This document shows positions 33,341 through 43,128 of a stretch of 64,000 nt of DNA, piece after piece. The notes under the pieces are model-generated. The model ran no database searches. It was not told where the DNA came from and was given only the letters and a program-made list of their open reading frames with translations. The translations under genes were made by a program, and so were the position numbers. The stretch is from Paractinoplanes abujensis. Lineage in GTDB: Bacteria; Actinomycetota; Actinomycetes; Mycobacteriales; Micromonosporaceae. Where the stretch lies: contig NZ_JACHMF010000001.1 in the NCBI RefSeq assembly GCF_014204895.1, positions 372,001 through 436,000 of the forward strand, read 5' to 3'. Numbering within the stretch: the first letter of the stretch is position 1; every line of letters begins with the position of its first letter.

Positions 33341-33736
33341 CGCCCCGCGCCCGGCCCACCTCCGCGCTCCGCGCCCGGCCCACCTCCGCGCTCCGCGCCC
33401 GGCCCACCTCCGCGCTCCGCGCCCGGCCCGCCTCCGCGCCCGGCCCGCCTCCGCGCCCGGCCCGCCTCCGCGCCCGGCCCGCCTCCGCGCTCCGCGCCCG
33501 GCCCGCCTCCGCGCTCCGCGCCCGGCCCGCCTCCGCGCTCCGCGCCCGGCCCGCCTCCGCGCTCCGCGCCCGGCCCGCCTCCGCGCTCCGCGCCCGGCCC
33601 GCCTCCGCGCTCCGCGCCCGGCCCGCCTCCGCGCTCCGCGCCCGGCCCGCCTCCGCGCTCCGCGCCCGGCCCGCCTCCGCGCTCCGCGCCCGGCCCGCCT
33701 CCGCGCTCCGCGCCCGGCCCGCCTCCGCGCTCCGCC
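33341..33736. repeat. 24-nt minisatellite with shorter 17-nt variants
   Basis: About thirteen full 24-nt units (each containing TCCGCGCTCCGCGCCCGG) plus three 17-nt units lacking TCCGCGC (33433-33483). The first two full units read CCCACC where later ones read CCCGCC. The plus strand has no A from 33407 to 33747. Because 24 is divisible by three, every frame stays open, which explains the spurious proline-rich open frames. Confidence 0.95.
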
Positions 33737-34272
33737 TCTGGCGCTCGATCCGTGGGTAGCTCCCGCCCGGTTCTCGGCTGCCCGTCCGTCCTTACCCTCG
33801 CCCACCGCCCCTCGCATTGGTCCGTCCGCGCGCCCCCGCGCTTGGCCCGCCCCGTGTCCTGCGCCGGGAGCTCGGCCCGCGCCTGCCCATGCCCCCGCGC
33901 CCGGTCCGCCCCCGCGCCCTCATGCTGACCCGGCCCCCGCTTGCTGCCCCGCCCTGCGCGCGTGGCTCGACCTGCCGTCGCGGGTGCCCCCACCCCCGTT
34001 CTCGGCCACCGTCCTCACCATCGTGTCGCGCCCGGCGCCCTCGTCCGTCCATGCGTCCCGGCCTGGCTCGCCCCGCGCCTCACGCCTTGGGCTCCGGCCT
34101 GCGCCTCACCCATGCCCCATGCCTCATGCCCGGTCTCGGTCGTCCGGTTCCGCGCTCGTGTCTCAGCCCTGCGCTCCGTGCTTCAGCCTGCAGTCCGTGC
34201 TTCGGCCTGCAGTCTTTGCCTGGGCCCGCGCTCCGGGCGATCCGTGCCGGGCGGCCGATCCGCGTCTGGCCC

Positions 34273-34709
34273 GCTCCGCGCTGGGCCCGCTCCGCGCTGG
34301 GCCCGCTCTGCGCTGGGCCCGCTCTGCGCTGGGCCCGCTCTGCGCTGGGCCCGCTCTGCGCTGGGCCCGCTCTGCGCTGGGCCCGCTCTGCGCTGGGCCC
34401 GCTCTGCGCTGGGCCCGCTCTGCGCTGGGCCCGCTCTGCGCTGGGCCCGCTCTGCGCTGGGCCCGCTCTGCGCTGGGCCCGCTCTGCGCTGGGCCCGCTC
34501 TGCGCTGGGCCCGCTCTGCGCTGGGCCCGCTCCGCTCTGCGCTGGGCCCGCTCTGCGCTGGGCCCGCTCTGCGCTGGGCCCGCTCTGCGCTGGGCCCGCT
34601 CTGCGCTGGGCCCGCTCTGCGCTGGGCCCGCTCTGCGCTGGGCCCGCTCTGCGCTGGGCCCGCCCCGCGCTGAGCCCGCCCCGCGCTGGGCCCGCTCTGA
34701 GCTTGGCCC
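34273..34709. repeat. 16-nt minisatellite, about 27 units
   Basis: The unit is GCTCTGCGCTGGGCCC, with GCTCCG variants at the left edge, GCCCCG variants at the right edge and one 5-nt insertion at 34529-34533. The plus strand has no A from 34259 to 34672. The period is not a multiple of three, so successive units are read in different frames, which argues against a coding role. Confidence 0.95.
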
Positions 34710-34760
34710 GCGCTTGGTTCGTTCGGCGCCAGGCCCGTTCCCGCGTCAGACCCGTTCCGC

Positions 34761-34901
34761 GCCTGGCCTGCCCCGGGCCTGGCCTGCGGTTGGCCGGCTC
34801 CGCGCCTGGCCCGCTCCGCGCCTGGCCTGCGGTTGGCGGGCTCCGGGCCTGGCCTGCCCCGGGCCTGGCCTGCGGTTGGCCGGCTCCGCGCCTGGCCCGC
34901 T
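34761..34901. repeat. Duplicated 55-nt block with 86-nt period
   Basis: The block starting GCCTGGCCTGCCCCGGGCCT occurs at 34761-34815 and again at 34847-34901, separated by a partial copy of the same words. It is the third array of the same gene-free region. Confidence 0.8.
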
Positions 34902-35057
34902 CTGAGCTTGGCCCACGCTTGGCTGGCTCCGCGCCTGGCCCATGCCTGACCCGTTCCGGACCTCGCCCCCCGCCTGGCGCTCGGACCGTGCGGCCTTGTG
35001 CCCGGTGAGGGGCGAACGGCCTGCCCGGCGTACGGGGAAGGCATTTAGGCTGGGCTG

Positions 35058-36299
35058 ATGAGCGAGCAAGTCACCAACTGGGCCGGAAACGTCGTCTTCA
35101 ACGCGCGGACGCTGCGCCGGCCGGTTTCGGTCGCCGAGGTGCAGGAGATCGTGGCCGGTGGCGGGCCGATTCGCGTGCTGGGCAGTGGCCATTCCTTCAA
35201 CCGGATGGCCGACACCGACGGCACCTTGATCTCGCTCGCCGATCTGCCGCGGATCATCGAGATCAGCGAGGACCGCAGGTCCGTACGTATCGACGGCGGC
35301 ACCCGTTACGGCGACATCGCCGCTGAGTTGCACGCCAACGGGCTGGCCTTGCACAACACGGCGTCGTTGCCGCACATCTCGGTGGCCGGGGCGATCGCCA
35401 CCGCTACGCACGGTTCCGGGGTCGCTCACGGCAACCTGGCCACGGCGGTTTCGTCGCTGGAGTTCGTCGACGGTTCGGGCGAGCTGGTCACGTTGTCCCG
35501 CGGCGACGCCGGCTTCGAGGGCGCGGTCGTGCATCTGGGCGCGTTGGGCGTGATCACCGCGCTCACGGTGGATGTGGTTCCCACGTTCGAGATCCGGCAG
35601 TACGTGTACGACCATGTGCCCCGCGCCTCGCTCGACGATCACCTGCTCGACATGCTCGCCGACGGGTACAGCGTGAGCCTCTTCACGAACTGGTCCAGCC
35701 GTGACATCAGCCACGCCTGGCTCAAGCGCATCGAGCCGCTGGGCGACGAGTGGTACGGGGGTCGCCTGGCCGACGGCCCGCGCCACCCGGTGCCGGGCAT
35801 GCCCGCGCAGAACAGCACCGAGCAGGGCGGCGTGCCGGGTCCGTGGCACACGCGGCTGCCGCATTTCCGGCTGGAGTTCACCCCGTCCAGCGGCGAGGAA
35901 CTGCAGTCGGAATACCATGTGGCCCGCGAGGACGGCTTGGCCGCGATCGACGCCGTGGCTTCGATCCGCGAGCGGGTGGCGGCGGTGTTGCAGGTCTGTG
36001 AGATCCGCACGATCCGGGCTGACGACTTGTGGCTGAGCCCGAATTACTACCGTGACAGCATGGCGCTGCACTTCACGTGGATCGCCGACGCGAGCGCCGT
36101 GACCCCGGTGGTGGCCGAGCTCGAGCAGGTGCTGGCCCCGCTGTCGCCGCGGCCGCATGTGGGCAAGGTGTTCACGATGACGCCGGAGACCATCCGTCAG
36201 GGCTGGGAGCGTTTCGACGACTTCCGCGCGCTGGTCGGCAAGTACGACCCGGCCGGCACGTTCCGCAACCCGTGGCTGGCCGAGATCCTGGGTCAGTAG
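35058..36299 (+). CDS. FAD-dependent alditol oxidase (AldO/xylitol oxidase-like)
   Basis: A 413-residue VAO-family flavoprotein of about the usual AldO length. The N-terminal FAD domain has IRVLGSGHSFNRMADTDG, where the His is the expected covalent FAD attachment site, then HNTASLPHISVAGAIATATHG. The C-terminal substrate domain ends with GKYDPAGTFRNPWLAEIL. AldO enzymes oxidise the terminal CH2OH of alditols such as xylitol or sorbitol to aldoses with release of hydrogen peroxide, in the cytosol. The 3' end overlaps the convergent LysR gene by 7 nt. Substrate preference cannot be read here. Confidence 0.88.
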   Translation: MSEQVTNWAGNVVFNARTLRRPVSVAEVQEIVAGGGPIRVLGSGHSFNRMADTDGTLISLADLPRIIEISEDRRSVRIDGGTRYGDIAAELHANGLALHNTASLPHISVAGAIATATHGSGVAHGNLATAVSSLEFVDGSGELVTLSRGDAGFEGAVVHLGALGVITALTVDVVPTFEIRQYVYDHVPRASLDDHLLDMLADGYSVSLFTNWSSRDISHAWLKRIEPLGDEWYGGRLADGPRHPVPGMPAQNSTEQGGVPGPWHTRLPHFRLEFTPSSGEELQSEYHVAREDGLAAIDAVASIRERVAAVLQVCEIRTIRADDLWLSPNYYRDSMALHFTWIADASAVTPVVAELEQVLAPLSPRPHVGKVFTMTPETIRQGWERFDDFRALVGKYDPAGTFRNPWLAEILGQ

Positions 36300-37192
36300 C
36301 GGTCGCGGCGGAGCACGTGGGTGCCGATCAGGCCGAGGAAAGCTTGGGCCGCCCGCGTCGGCGCGCTGGTGGCGTCGCGGGCTACTCCCAGCACCCACGG
36401 GGCGGCCGGCGGTTCCAGGTCGACCGGCACCACGCGTGTTCCCGTCTCTGTCACCAGCGGCGGCACCAGTGCCAGCCCGGCGCCCGATTCGACGTAGCCC
36501 GGGATCGTGCTCAGGTCGCCCGTTTCGATGACGACCCGCCGGGTCACGCCGGCCAGCCGGAAGTCGTTGTCGGTGCGGACCCGGTTGCAGAAGCCCGGCG
36601 GCAGGTCGATGAACGGTTCGTCGGCCACCGCGGCCGCGCTGACCTGCTGCCGTCCGGCGAGTGGGTGGGCGGCCGGCACGAGCAGCCGCGGCTGAAACGT
36701 CGTGATGGCGTCGACGTGCAGGCCGGGGATCGTCGTCGAGGGCACCCCGACGAACGCCACGTCGAGTTCGTGGGCGCGCAGACCGGCGAGCAGCCCTTCG
36801 GTGCCGGTGGCCGCGGTGCCCAGGCTGAGCTGCACGCGCGGGTGGCGGTCGCGGAAGTCGCGCACGAGCGCGGGCAGGTCGATCATGGTGAGCCCGGAGA
36901 GTGTGCCGATCCGCAGGCTGCCGCCGATTCCTTCCCGTACGCCGTCGACCGCGGCCCGGGCCTGATCGAGAGTGTCGAGCGCGCGCCGGGCCTCGGGCAG
37001 CAGCGCGTGCCCGGCCTCGGTGAGCGTGACGCTGCTGGTGGTGCGCCGGAACAGGGTGGCGCCGAGGTCACGTTCGAGCGCGCGGATGCTGGCCGACACG
37101 GTTGACTGCACGGCATGGGTGCGCCGCGCGGCCCGGGTGAAGCTCAGTTCCTCGGCGACGGCCACGAAGAACTGAAGCTGGCGTTGTTCCAC
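36293..37192 (-). CDS. LysR family transcriptional regulator
   Basis: A 299-residue regulator with the N-terminal winged helix-turn-helix (QLQFFVAVAEELSFTRAARRTHAVQSTVSASIRALE) and a co-inducer-binding domain. It is divergent from an NAD-dependent epimerase gene 84 nt away, the classical LysR layout in which the regulator controls the divergent target. It converges with the alditol oxidase gene. I see no clear T-N11-A box that decides the site. Confidence 0.92.
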   Translation of the reverse strand: MEQRQLQFFVAVAEELSFTRAARRTHAVQSTVSASIRALERDLGATLFRRTTSSVTLTEAGHALLPEARRALDTLDQARAAVDGVREGIGGSLRIGTLSGLTMIDLPALVRDFRDRHPRVQLSLGTAATGTEGLLAGLRAHELDVAFVGVPSTTIPGLHVDAITTFQPRLLVPAAHPLAGRQQVSAAAVADEPFIDLPPGFCNRVRTDNDFRLAGVTRRVVIETGDLSTIPGYVESGAGLALVPPLVTETGTRVVPVDLEPPAAPWVLGVARDATSAPTRAAQAFLGLIGTHVLRRDRY

Positions 37193-37276
37193 CTCGCCAG
37201 CCTATCGCCGTGGGCTATCAGTGAGATCGGAACTATTCGTTGGCGGCGCACAGTCGCCCGGGCCAAGGTGGCTGTC

Positions 37277-38149
37277 ATGAACGTTTTCCTGACCGGTGCG
37301 ACCGGTTACATCGGCTCCCGTGTGCTCCTCGCGCTGAGCGGCGCCGGCCACAGCGTCACGGCGTTGGTTCGAGACCCTTCCCGCGTACGGGGTGGGGAAG
37401 CGCGACTGGTCACCGGCGACATGCGCGATCGTGATCTCGTACGGGGTCTGGCCGCCGAGGCCGACGCGGTGATCGCGACCGCCACTCCGGGCGACGCCAG
37501 CAGTGCCGAGGCCGACCGTGACTTCGTCGGCGCCGTGCTGGACGGGTTGCGACCCGGCGCGACCCTCGTCCGTACGGGGGGAATCTGGGTGCACGGGCCG
37601 GGCGCCGACCTCACCGAGGAGACCCCGCTCGCGCCGCCCGCCCTGGTCGCGTGGCGCGAGGAGATCGACAACCGGGCCCTGACCGCGCCAGGGATCCGTT
37701 CGCTGCTGGTCGAGCCGGGCGTCGTCCACGGGTACGGCGCCGGCATCCCCGCCCTGGTCTTCGCGGGAGCGCAGGTCGGCGACCCGGCGGCGCTGCAGCT
37801 GATCGGGCCGGGCACGCAGCATTGGGCCACCGTGCACGTCGACGACCTGGCCGACCTGTACGTGGCCACGCTGACCACTGGTGCCACGGGTGAGCGGTTC
37901 CTGGCGGTGAGCGGCGACAGCCCGTCGGTGACCGCGCTGGGCGAGGTGGCCAGCCGGCGGCTCGGGCTGGACGGGCGGGTCGTGGCCGAGGACCCGGCCG
38001 GCACGGTGGCGCGGCTGGGCGGTTTCGGCGAGGCGCTGCTGATGGATCAGCAGGCGTCGGGGGAGAAGGCGCGTCGGGTCTTCGATTGGAAGCCGTCGCG
38101 GCCGACGCTGCTCGAGGCCTTTGCCGCCGGCGAGTACGACCCCGCCTGA
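37277..38149 (+). CDS. NAD-dependent epimerase/dehydratase family (atypical SDR)
   Basis: A 290-residue protein with the N-terminal dinucleotide-binding motif VFLTGATGYIGSRV. The active-site region is atypical: where extended SDRs have YxxxK, the sequence reads LVAWREEIDNRAL, so it may be a reductase-like or regulatory SDR. It has GTQHWATVHVDDLADLYV, typical of SDRs annotated as epimerases. ATG 37277 follows AAGGTGG at about 6 nt. It is divergent from the LysR gene, its likely regulator. Confidence 0.85.
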   Translation: MNVFLTGATGYIGSRVLLALSGAGHSVTALVRDPSRVRGGEARLVTGDMRDRDLVRGLAAEADAVIATATPGDASSAEADRDFVGAVLDGLRPGATLVRTGGIWVHGPGADLTEETPLAPPALVAWREEIDNRALTAPGIRSLLVEPGVVHGYGAGIPALVFAGAQVGDPAALQLIGPGTQHWATVHVDDLADLYVATLTTGATGERFLAVSGDSPSVTALGEVASRRLGLDGRVVAEDPAGTVARLGGFGEALLMDQQASGEKARRVFDWKPSRPTLLEAFAAGEYDPA

Positions 38150-38162
38150 CCTGCAGTTCTGC

Positions 38163-38224
38163 GATCGACCGGAAAGATCATCTTAAGTGTTCCTTAAGTG
38201 ATGATCGACCGTGGGAGCGCTCCC
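38163..38224 (+). promoter_or_regulatory. Repeat-rich control region upstream of the triple-module secreted protein
   Basis: Three nested signals: GATCGACC at 38163-38170 and again at 38203-38210 (40 nt apart); CTTAAGTG at 38182-38189 and 38193-38200 (11 nt apart, about one helical turn); and the perfect 12-bp palindrome GGGAGCGCTCCC at 38213-38224. The last matches the core of LacI-family sites of the CebR type. All lie within 115 nt of the ATG at 38277. Confidence 0.65.
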
Positions 38225-38276
38225 GTATGGATGGCCGAAGCCAAAAATGGTCCCCCTGGCGGAAGGCGCAGTCCCA

Positions 38277-39497
38277 ATGTACAGAAGCCGGTTCAACAAG
38301 TCCCGCACGAACGCGCGCCGCTGGCAGATCGGCGCGGTCGCGGGGGTTGCGCTCGCCACCGTCGGCGTCGGCCTGGGTGTTGCCTCGGCTGCCGAGGCCG
38401 TGCCGACGGTGAACTGCCCCAACGTGGCCGACCTGCCCGCCGTGCCGGCCCAGGCGCAGGCCGAGGTGAAGCGCAACCTGGAGCTGCTCAACACGCAGAT
38501 CGCCGAGGCCAACAACCGCCTGCGGACGTCGGTGGGTGAGGGCGGACCGGCGTTCATCCAGAACGCGATCCTCGGCCCGCTGGCCGACAAGCGGTTCGCC
38601 ACGATCAACCGGATCGAGACGGCGATCGGTCGCAACGCCGCCAAGCCCGACCTGAATGCCGAGGGCCTCTCGAAGTGCTCGCTCAACGAGGACGGCGGCA
38701 ACTCGGCGCAGCAGCCGACCGACGTGCCGGCCGCGGGTAACAACGGCGGCGGCAACAACGCGGGCGGCGGCGACGCGGCGGCCGGGCTTCCCACGATCAA
38801 CTGCCCGGCCGTCGACAACCTGCCCGCCGTGCCGGCCCAGGCCCAGGCCGAGGTGAAGCGCAACCTGGAGCTGCTCAACACGCAGATCGCCGAGGCCAAC
38901 AACCGCATCCGTACGTCGGTCGGGCAGGGCGGTCCGGCGTTCATCCAGAACGCGATCCTCGGCCCGCTGCAGAGCAAGCGGTTCGCCACGATCAACCGCA
39001 TCGAGACCGCGATCGGCCGCAACGCCGCCAAGCCCGACCTGAACGCCGAGAGCCTCTCGGTGTGCTCGCTCAACGAGAACGGTGGCGCCTCGGCCGAGCA
39101 GCCGACCGACGTCCCGGCCGGCAACACGGGTGGCAACGCCGGCAACGGCAACGCCGGCAACGGCAACGCCGGCAACGGCAACGCCGGCAACGGCAACGCC
39201 GCTCTCCCCACGGTGAACTGCCCCGCACTGAACAACCTGCCCACGATCCCGGCCCAGGCCGCGGCCGAGGTGCAGCGCAACCTGGAGCTGCTGAACACGC
39301 AGATCGCCGAGGCCAACAACCGCATCCGTACGTCGGTGGGTCAGGGCGGTCCGGCGTTCATCCAGAACGCGATCCTCGGCCCGCTGGAGGACAAGCGGTT
39401 CGCCACGATCAACCGGATCGAGACCGCGATCGGCCGCAACGCCGTGAAGCCGAACCTGAACGCCGAGGGTCTCGCCCCGTGCTCGCTCAACCAGTGA
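38277..39497 (+). CDS. Secreted protein of three near-identical modules, function unknown
   Basis: A 406-residue protein with a signal peptide (basic RWQIG, hydrophobic core, cleavage after SAAEA). It contains three modules of about 83-95 residues, each opening with NCP, continuing VPAQAQAEVKRNLELLNTQI (or a close variant), AEANNRIRTSVGQGGPAFIQ and NAILGPL, then ending with CSLN. Each has two Cys, probably a disulfide. Gly/Asn-rich linkers join them; the second is AGNGN repeated four or five times. The copies are nearly identical at the nucleotide level. No cell-wall anchor or catalytic motif is seen, so it may be a binding or structural exoprotein. ATG 38277 follows GGAAGG by 10 nt. A palindromic LacI-type site upstream suggests carbohydrate control. 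Confidence 0.82.
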   Translation: MYRSRFNKSRTNARRWQIGAVAGVALATVGVGLGVASAAEAVPTVNCPNVADLPAVPAQAQAEVKRNLELLNTQIAEANNRLRTSVGEGGPAFIQNAILGPLADKRFATINRIETAIGRNAAKPDLNAEGLSKCSLNEDGGNSAQQPTDVPAAGNNGGGNNAGGGDAAAGLPTINCPAVDNLPAVPAQAQAEVKRNLELLNTQIAEANNRIRTSVGQGGPAFIQNAILGPLQSKRFATINRIETAIGRNAAKPDLNAESLSVCSLNENGGASAEQPTDVPAGNTGGNAGNGNAGNGNAGNGNAGNGNAALPTVNCPALNNLPTIPAQAAAEVQRNLELLNTQIAEANNRIRTSVGQGGPAFIQNAILGPLEDKRFATINRIETAIGRNAVKPNLNAEGLAPCSLNQ

Positions 39498-39523
39498 TCT
39501 AGTTCCGCCGTCCCGCGGACAGG

Positions 39524-39565
39524 CGCGCGCCCGGACCCCCACCCGGGCGCGCGTCTTCTTTTGTT
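39524..39565 (+). terminator. Intrinsic terminator with U-rich tail
   Basis: CGCGCGCCCGG (39524-39534) pairs with CCGGGCGCGCG (39543-39553) around an 8-nt loop and is followed by TCTTCTTTTGTTTTC. It is a classical Rho-independent terminator 27 nt after the stop of the triple-module gene. Confidence 0.88.
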
Positions 39566-39631
39566 TTCTGGCATCAGTCACGCGCGTCACGTCGGTGCAT
39601 TTGTGTCACCCGGCAGGGGTAGCTTCGCGCC

Positions 39632-41680
<2,049 letters not shown>

Positions 41681-41692
41681 CACTTCGCGGGA

Positions 41693-41723
41693 GTCGCGGA
41701 GGGGCTGCTGTTCCCTCCGCGAC
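41693..41723 (+). terminator. Terminator hairpin after ftsH
   Basis: GTCGCGGAGGG (41693-41703) and CCCTCCGCGAC (41713-41723) form a perfect 11-bp stem with a 9-nt loop, 13 nt after the ftsH stop and before the PHP gene, indicating separate transcripts. Confidence 0.75.
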
Positions 41724-41752
41724 CGCCTACCGTGAGAGGCCGGAGGTGGGTC

Positions 41753-42592
41753 ATGGCCGAGATGCTGCCGGCTGACAGTCACGTCCACAGCGAATGGTCG
41801 TGGGACGCGGCGGTCGGCGACATGGCGGCCACCTGCGCGCGGGCCGTCGAGCTGGGGCTGCCCGCGGTCGCGTTCACCGAGCATCTTGACCACATCGTCT
41901 GGACCGCCGACCGCGACACCTTGCAGGAAAGTCCGCATCTGGCGTCCTTCGCCGACGCCGAGGGCCGGGTGACCGCACCCCCGTTCGACGCGGCGGGCTA
42001 CCTGGCGGCGATCGAACGGTGCCGCCTGAGCTTCCCGGGCGTGCGGGTGCTCAGCGGGCTCGAGATCGGTGAGCCGCACCTGCACACCGAGGCCGTCGCC
42101 CGGGTGCTGAGCGCCGGCCGATTCGACCGGGTGCTCGGCTCGATGCACGCCCTGCCCGTCGCCGGGAGGTACTACGAGCCGCCGGGAATGGTCGAACACT
42201 GGGGACGGACCGAGGCGTTCCGGCGCTACTTGACCGAGATCCCCACCGTCGTCGCCGGCAGCGACGTGTTCTCGGTGTTCGCCCACATCGACTACCCCGT
42301 ACGGTTCTGGCCCGCCACCGAGCCCTTCGACCCCCGTACGTTCGAGGCCGAGTTCCGCCACGCCCTGCGAGCCATCGCCCGGGGCGACCGCACCCTCGAA
42401 GTCAACACCAGCGTGCCCCTGCACCCGGAGATCGTCAGCTGGTGGCGCGAGGAGGGCGGCCGGTCCGTGTCCTTCGGCAGCGATGCGCACTCACCCGAGG
42501 TTCTGGCTCGCGGCTTCCGCGAGGCCGCCCACATGGTCGAAGCCCACGGCTTCCGCCCCGCCCGCGAACCCCACGAGGTCTGGCGCCTGTAA
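41753..42592 (+). CDS. PHP-domain phosphatase, histidinol-phosphatase-like (copy 1)
   Basis: A 279-residue metal-dependent phosphoesterase of the PHP superfamily. Metal ligands are visible in order: DSHVHSEWSWD (H-x-H), FTEHLDH, GLEIGEPH, AHIDYPV and FGSDAHSPE. Relatives hydrolyse histidinol phosphate or other phosphomonoesters. ATG 41753 is selected because GGAGG lies 6 nt upstream. A paralogue follows at 43129 with the same motifs, separated by a 530-nt interval carrying a repeat array. There are no histidine-biosynthesis neighbours, so the substrate is open. Confidence 0.88.
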   Translation: MAEMLPADSHVHSEWSWDAAVGDMAATCARAVELGLPAVAFTEHLDHIVWTADRDTLQESPHLASFADAEGRVTAPPFDAAGYLAAIERCRLSFPGVRVLSGLEIGEPHLHTEAVARVLSAGRFDRVLGSMHALPVAGRYYEPPGMVEHWGRTEAFRRYLTEIPTVVAGSDVFSVFAHIDYPVRFWPATEPFDPRTFEAEFRHALRAIARGDRTLEVNTSVPLHPEIVSWWREEGGRSVSFGSDAHSPEVLARGFREAAHMVEAHGFRPAREPHEVWRL

Positions 42593-42623
42593 GCCCGCCC
42601 GGCCACCCGCGACAACGCCGAGC

Positions 42624-42807
42624 CCCACAACACTCAGCGCCGCTGAGTTTGCCGAGCTGTCCGCGACGATCCCCGCCCCCACAACACTCGGCGTCGCTGA
42701 CTTTGCCCAGCTGTCCGTGACAATGCCATGCCCCACGACACTCCGCGCCGCTTAGTTTGCCCGGCTGTCCGCGACGATCCGGACCCCCCACGACGTCTGC
42801 CGTCGCC
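42624..42807. repeat. 54-nt tandem array, about 3.4 copies, with decayed continuation
   Basis: Units start at 42624, 42678, 42732 and (partial) 42787, each opening CCCACAACACT or a close variant and containing GCGCCGCTGAGTTTGCC-like words. A weaker copy can be followed near 42860-42900. The third unit has a TAG in the frame that is open in the first two. The rest of the 42593-43122 interval shows no credible gene. Confidence 0.85.
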
Positions 42808-43128
42808 GAGCACCCGGCCGCGCCGACAACCCCGGTCCGTGCCTTGCGACATCTGGCGCCGCTGAACTGCTGCCGCCCGCGACATCCTGGCCCAAGACTC
42901 ACAAGATTTGTCGCGGCTGAGCTCGCCGGCCGCCGCAAACCCCAGGACCTCGGGGTTGCTGAGCCCGGCGGGCTGCCTCCGCGGGGCGTGACGAGTCGGA
43001 TCAGCCGGGTGTTCGAGGATGGCGGCGGGCGGAGTGGGCTTGGTCATTGTTTGCTTGTGCTTCGGGTGTCTGTCTCCGGGCCGCCGCTTGCCGGTGGATA
43101 GCGTGGGCGCCGACTAAGGGGGATGGGC

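Larger units (their letters stand above)
33082..35057. other. About 2 kb without a credible gene, filled with GC-rich tandem arrays
   Basis: Open frames run through all this interval on both strands, but they encode only low-complexity peptides (Pro-Pro-Arg-Ser or Arg-Trp-Ala-Arg types), change character when the arrays change phase and lack family motifs. The segments between arrays (33082-33340, 33750-34260) are also C/G-rich with scattered GGCCCGC words, as if they were older decayed copies. I see no terminator, promoter or RNA gene I can defend. Confidence 0.75.

Noticed and set aside
33112..33993. Repeat-protein gene (Gly-Ala-Glu-Arg-Gly-Gly type) over the 24-nt array
   Set aside because: All six frames are open because the unit is 24 nt and has no stop; no ribosome site, no conserved flank and equal openness on the other strand.
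33817..35008. Repeat-protein genes over the 16-nt array
   Set aside because: The period is not a multiple of three, so neighbouring units encode different peptides; frames survive only because the unit lacks stops.
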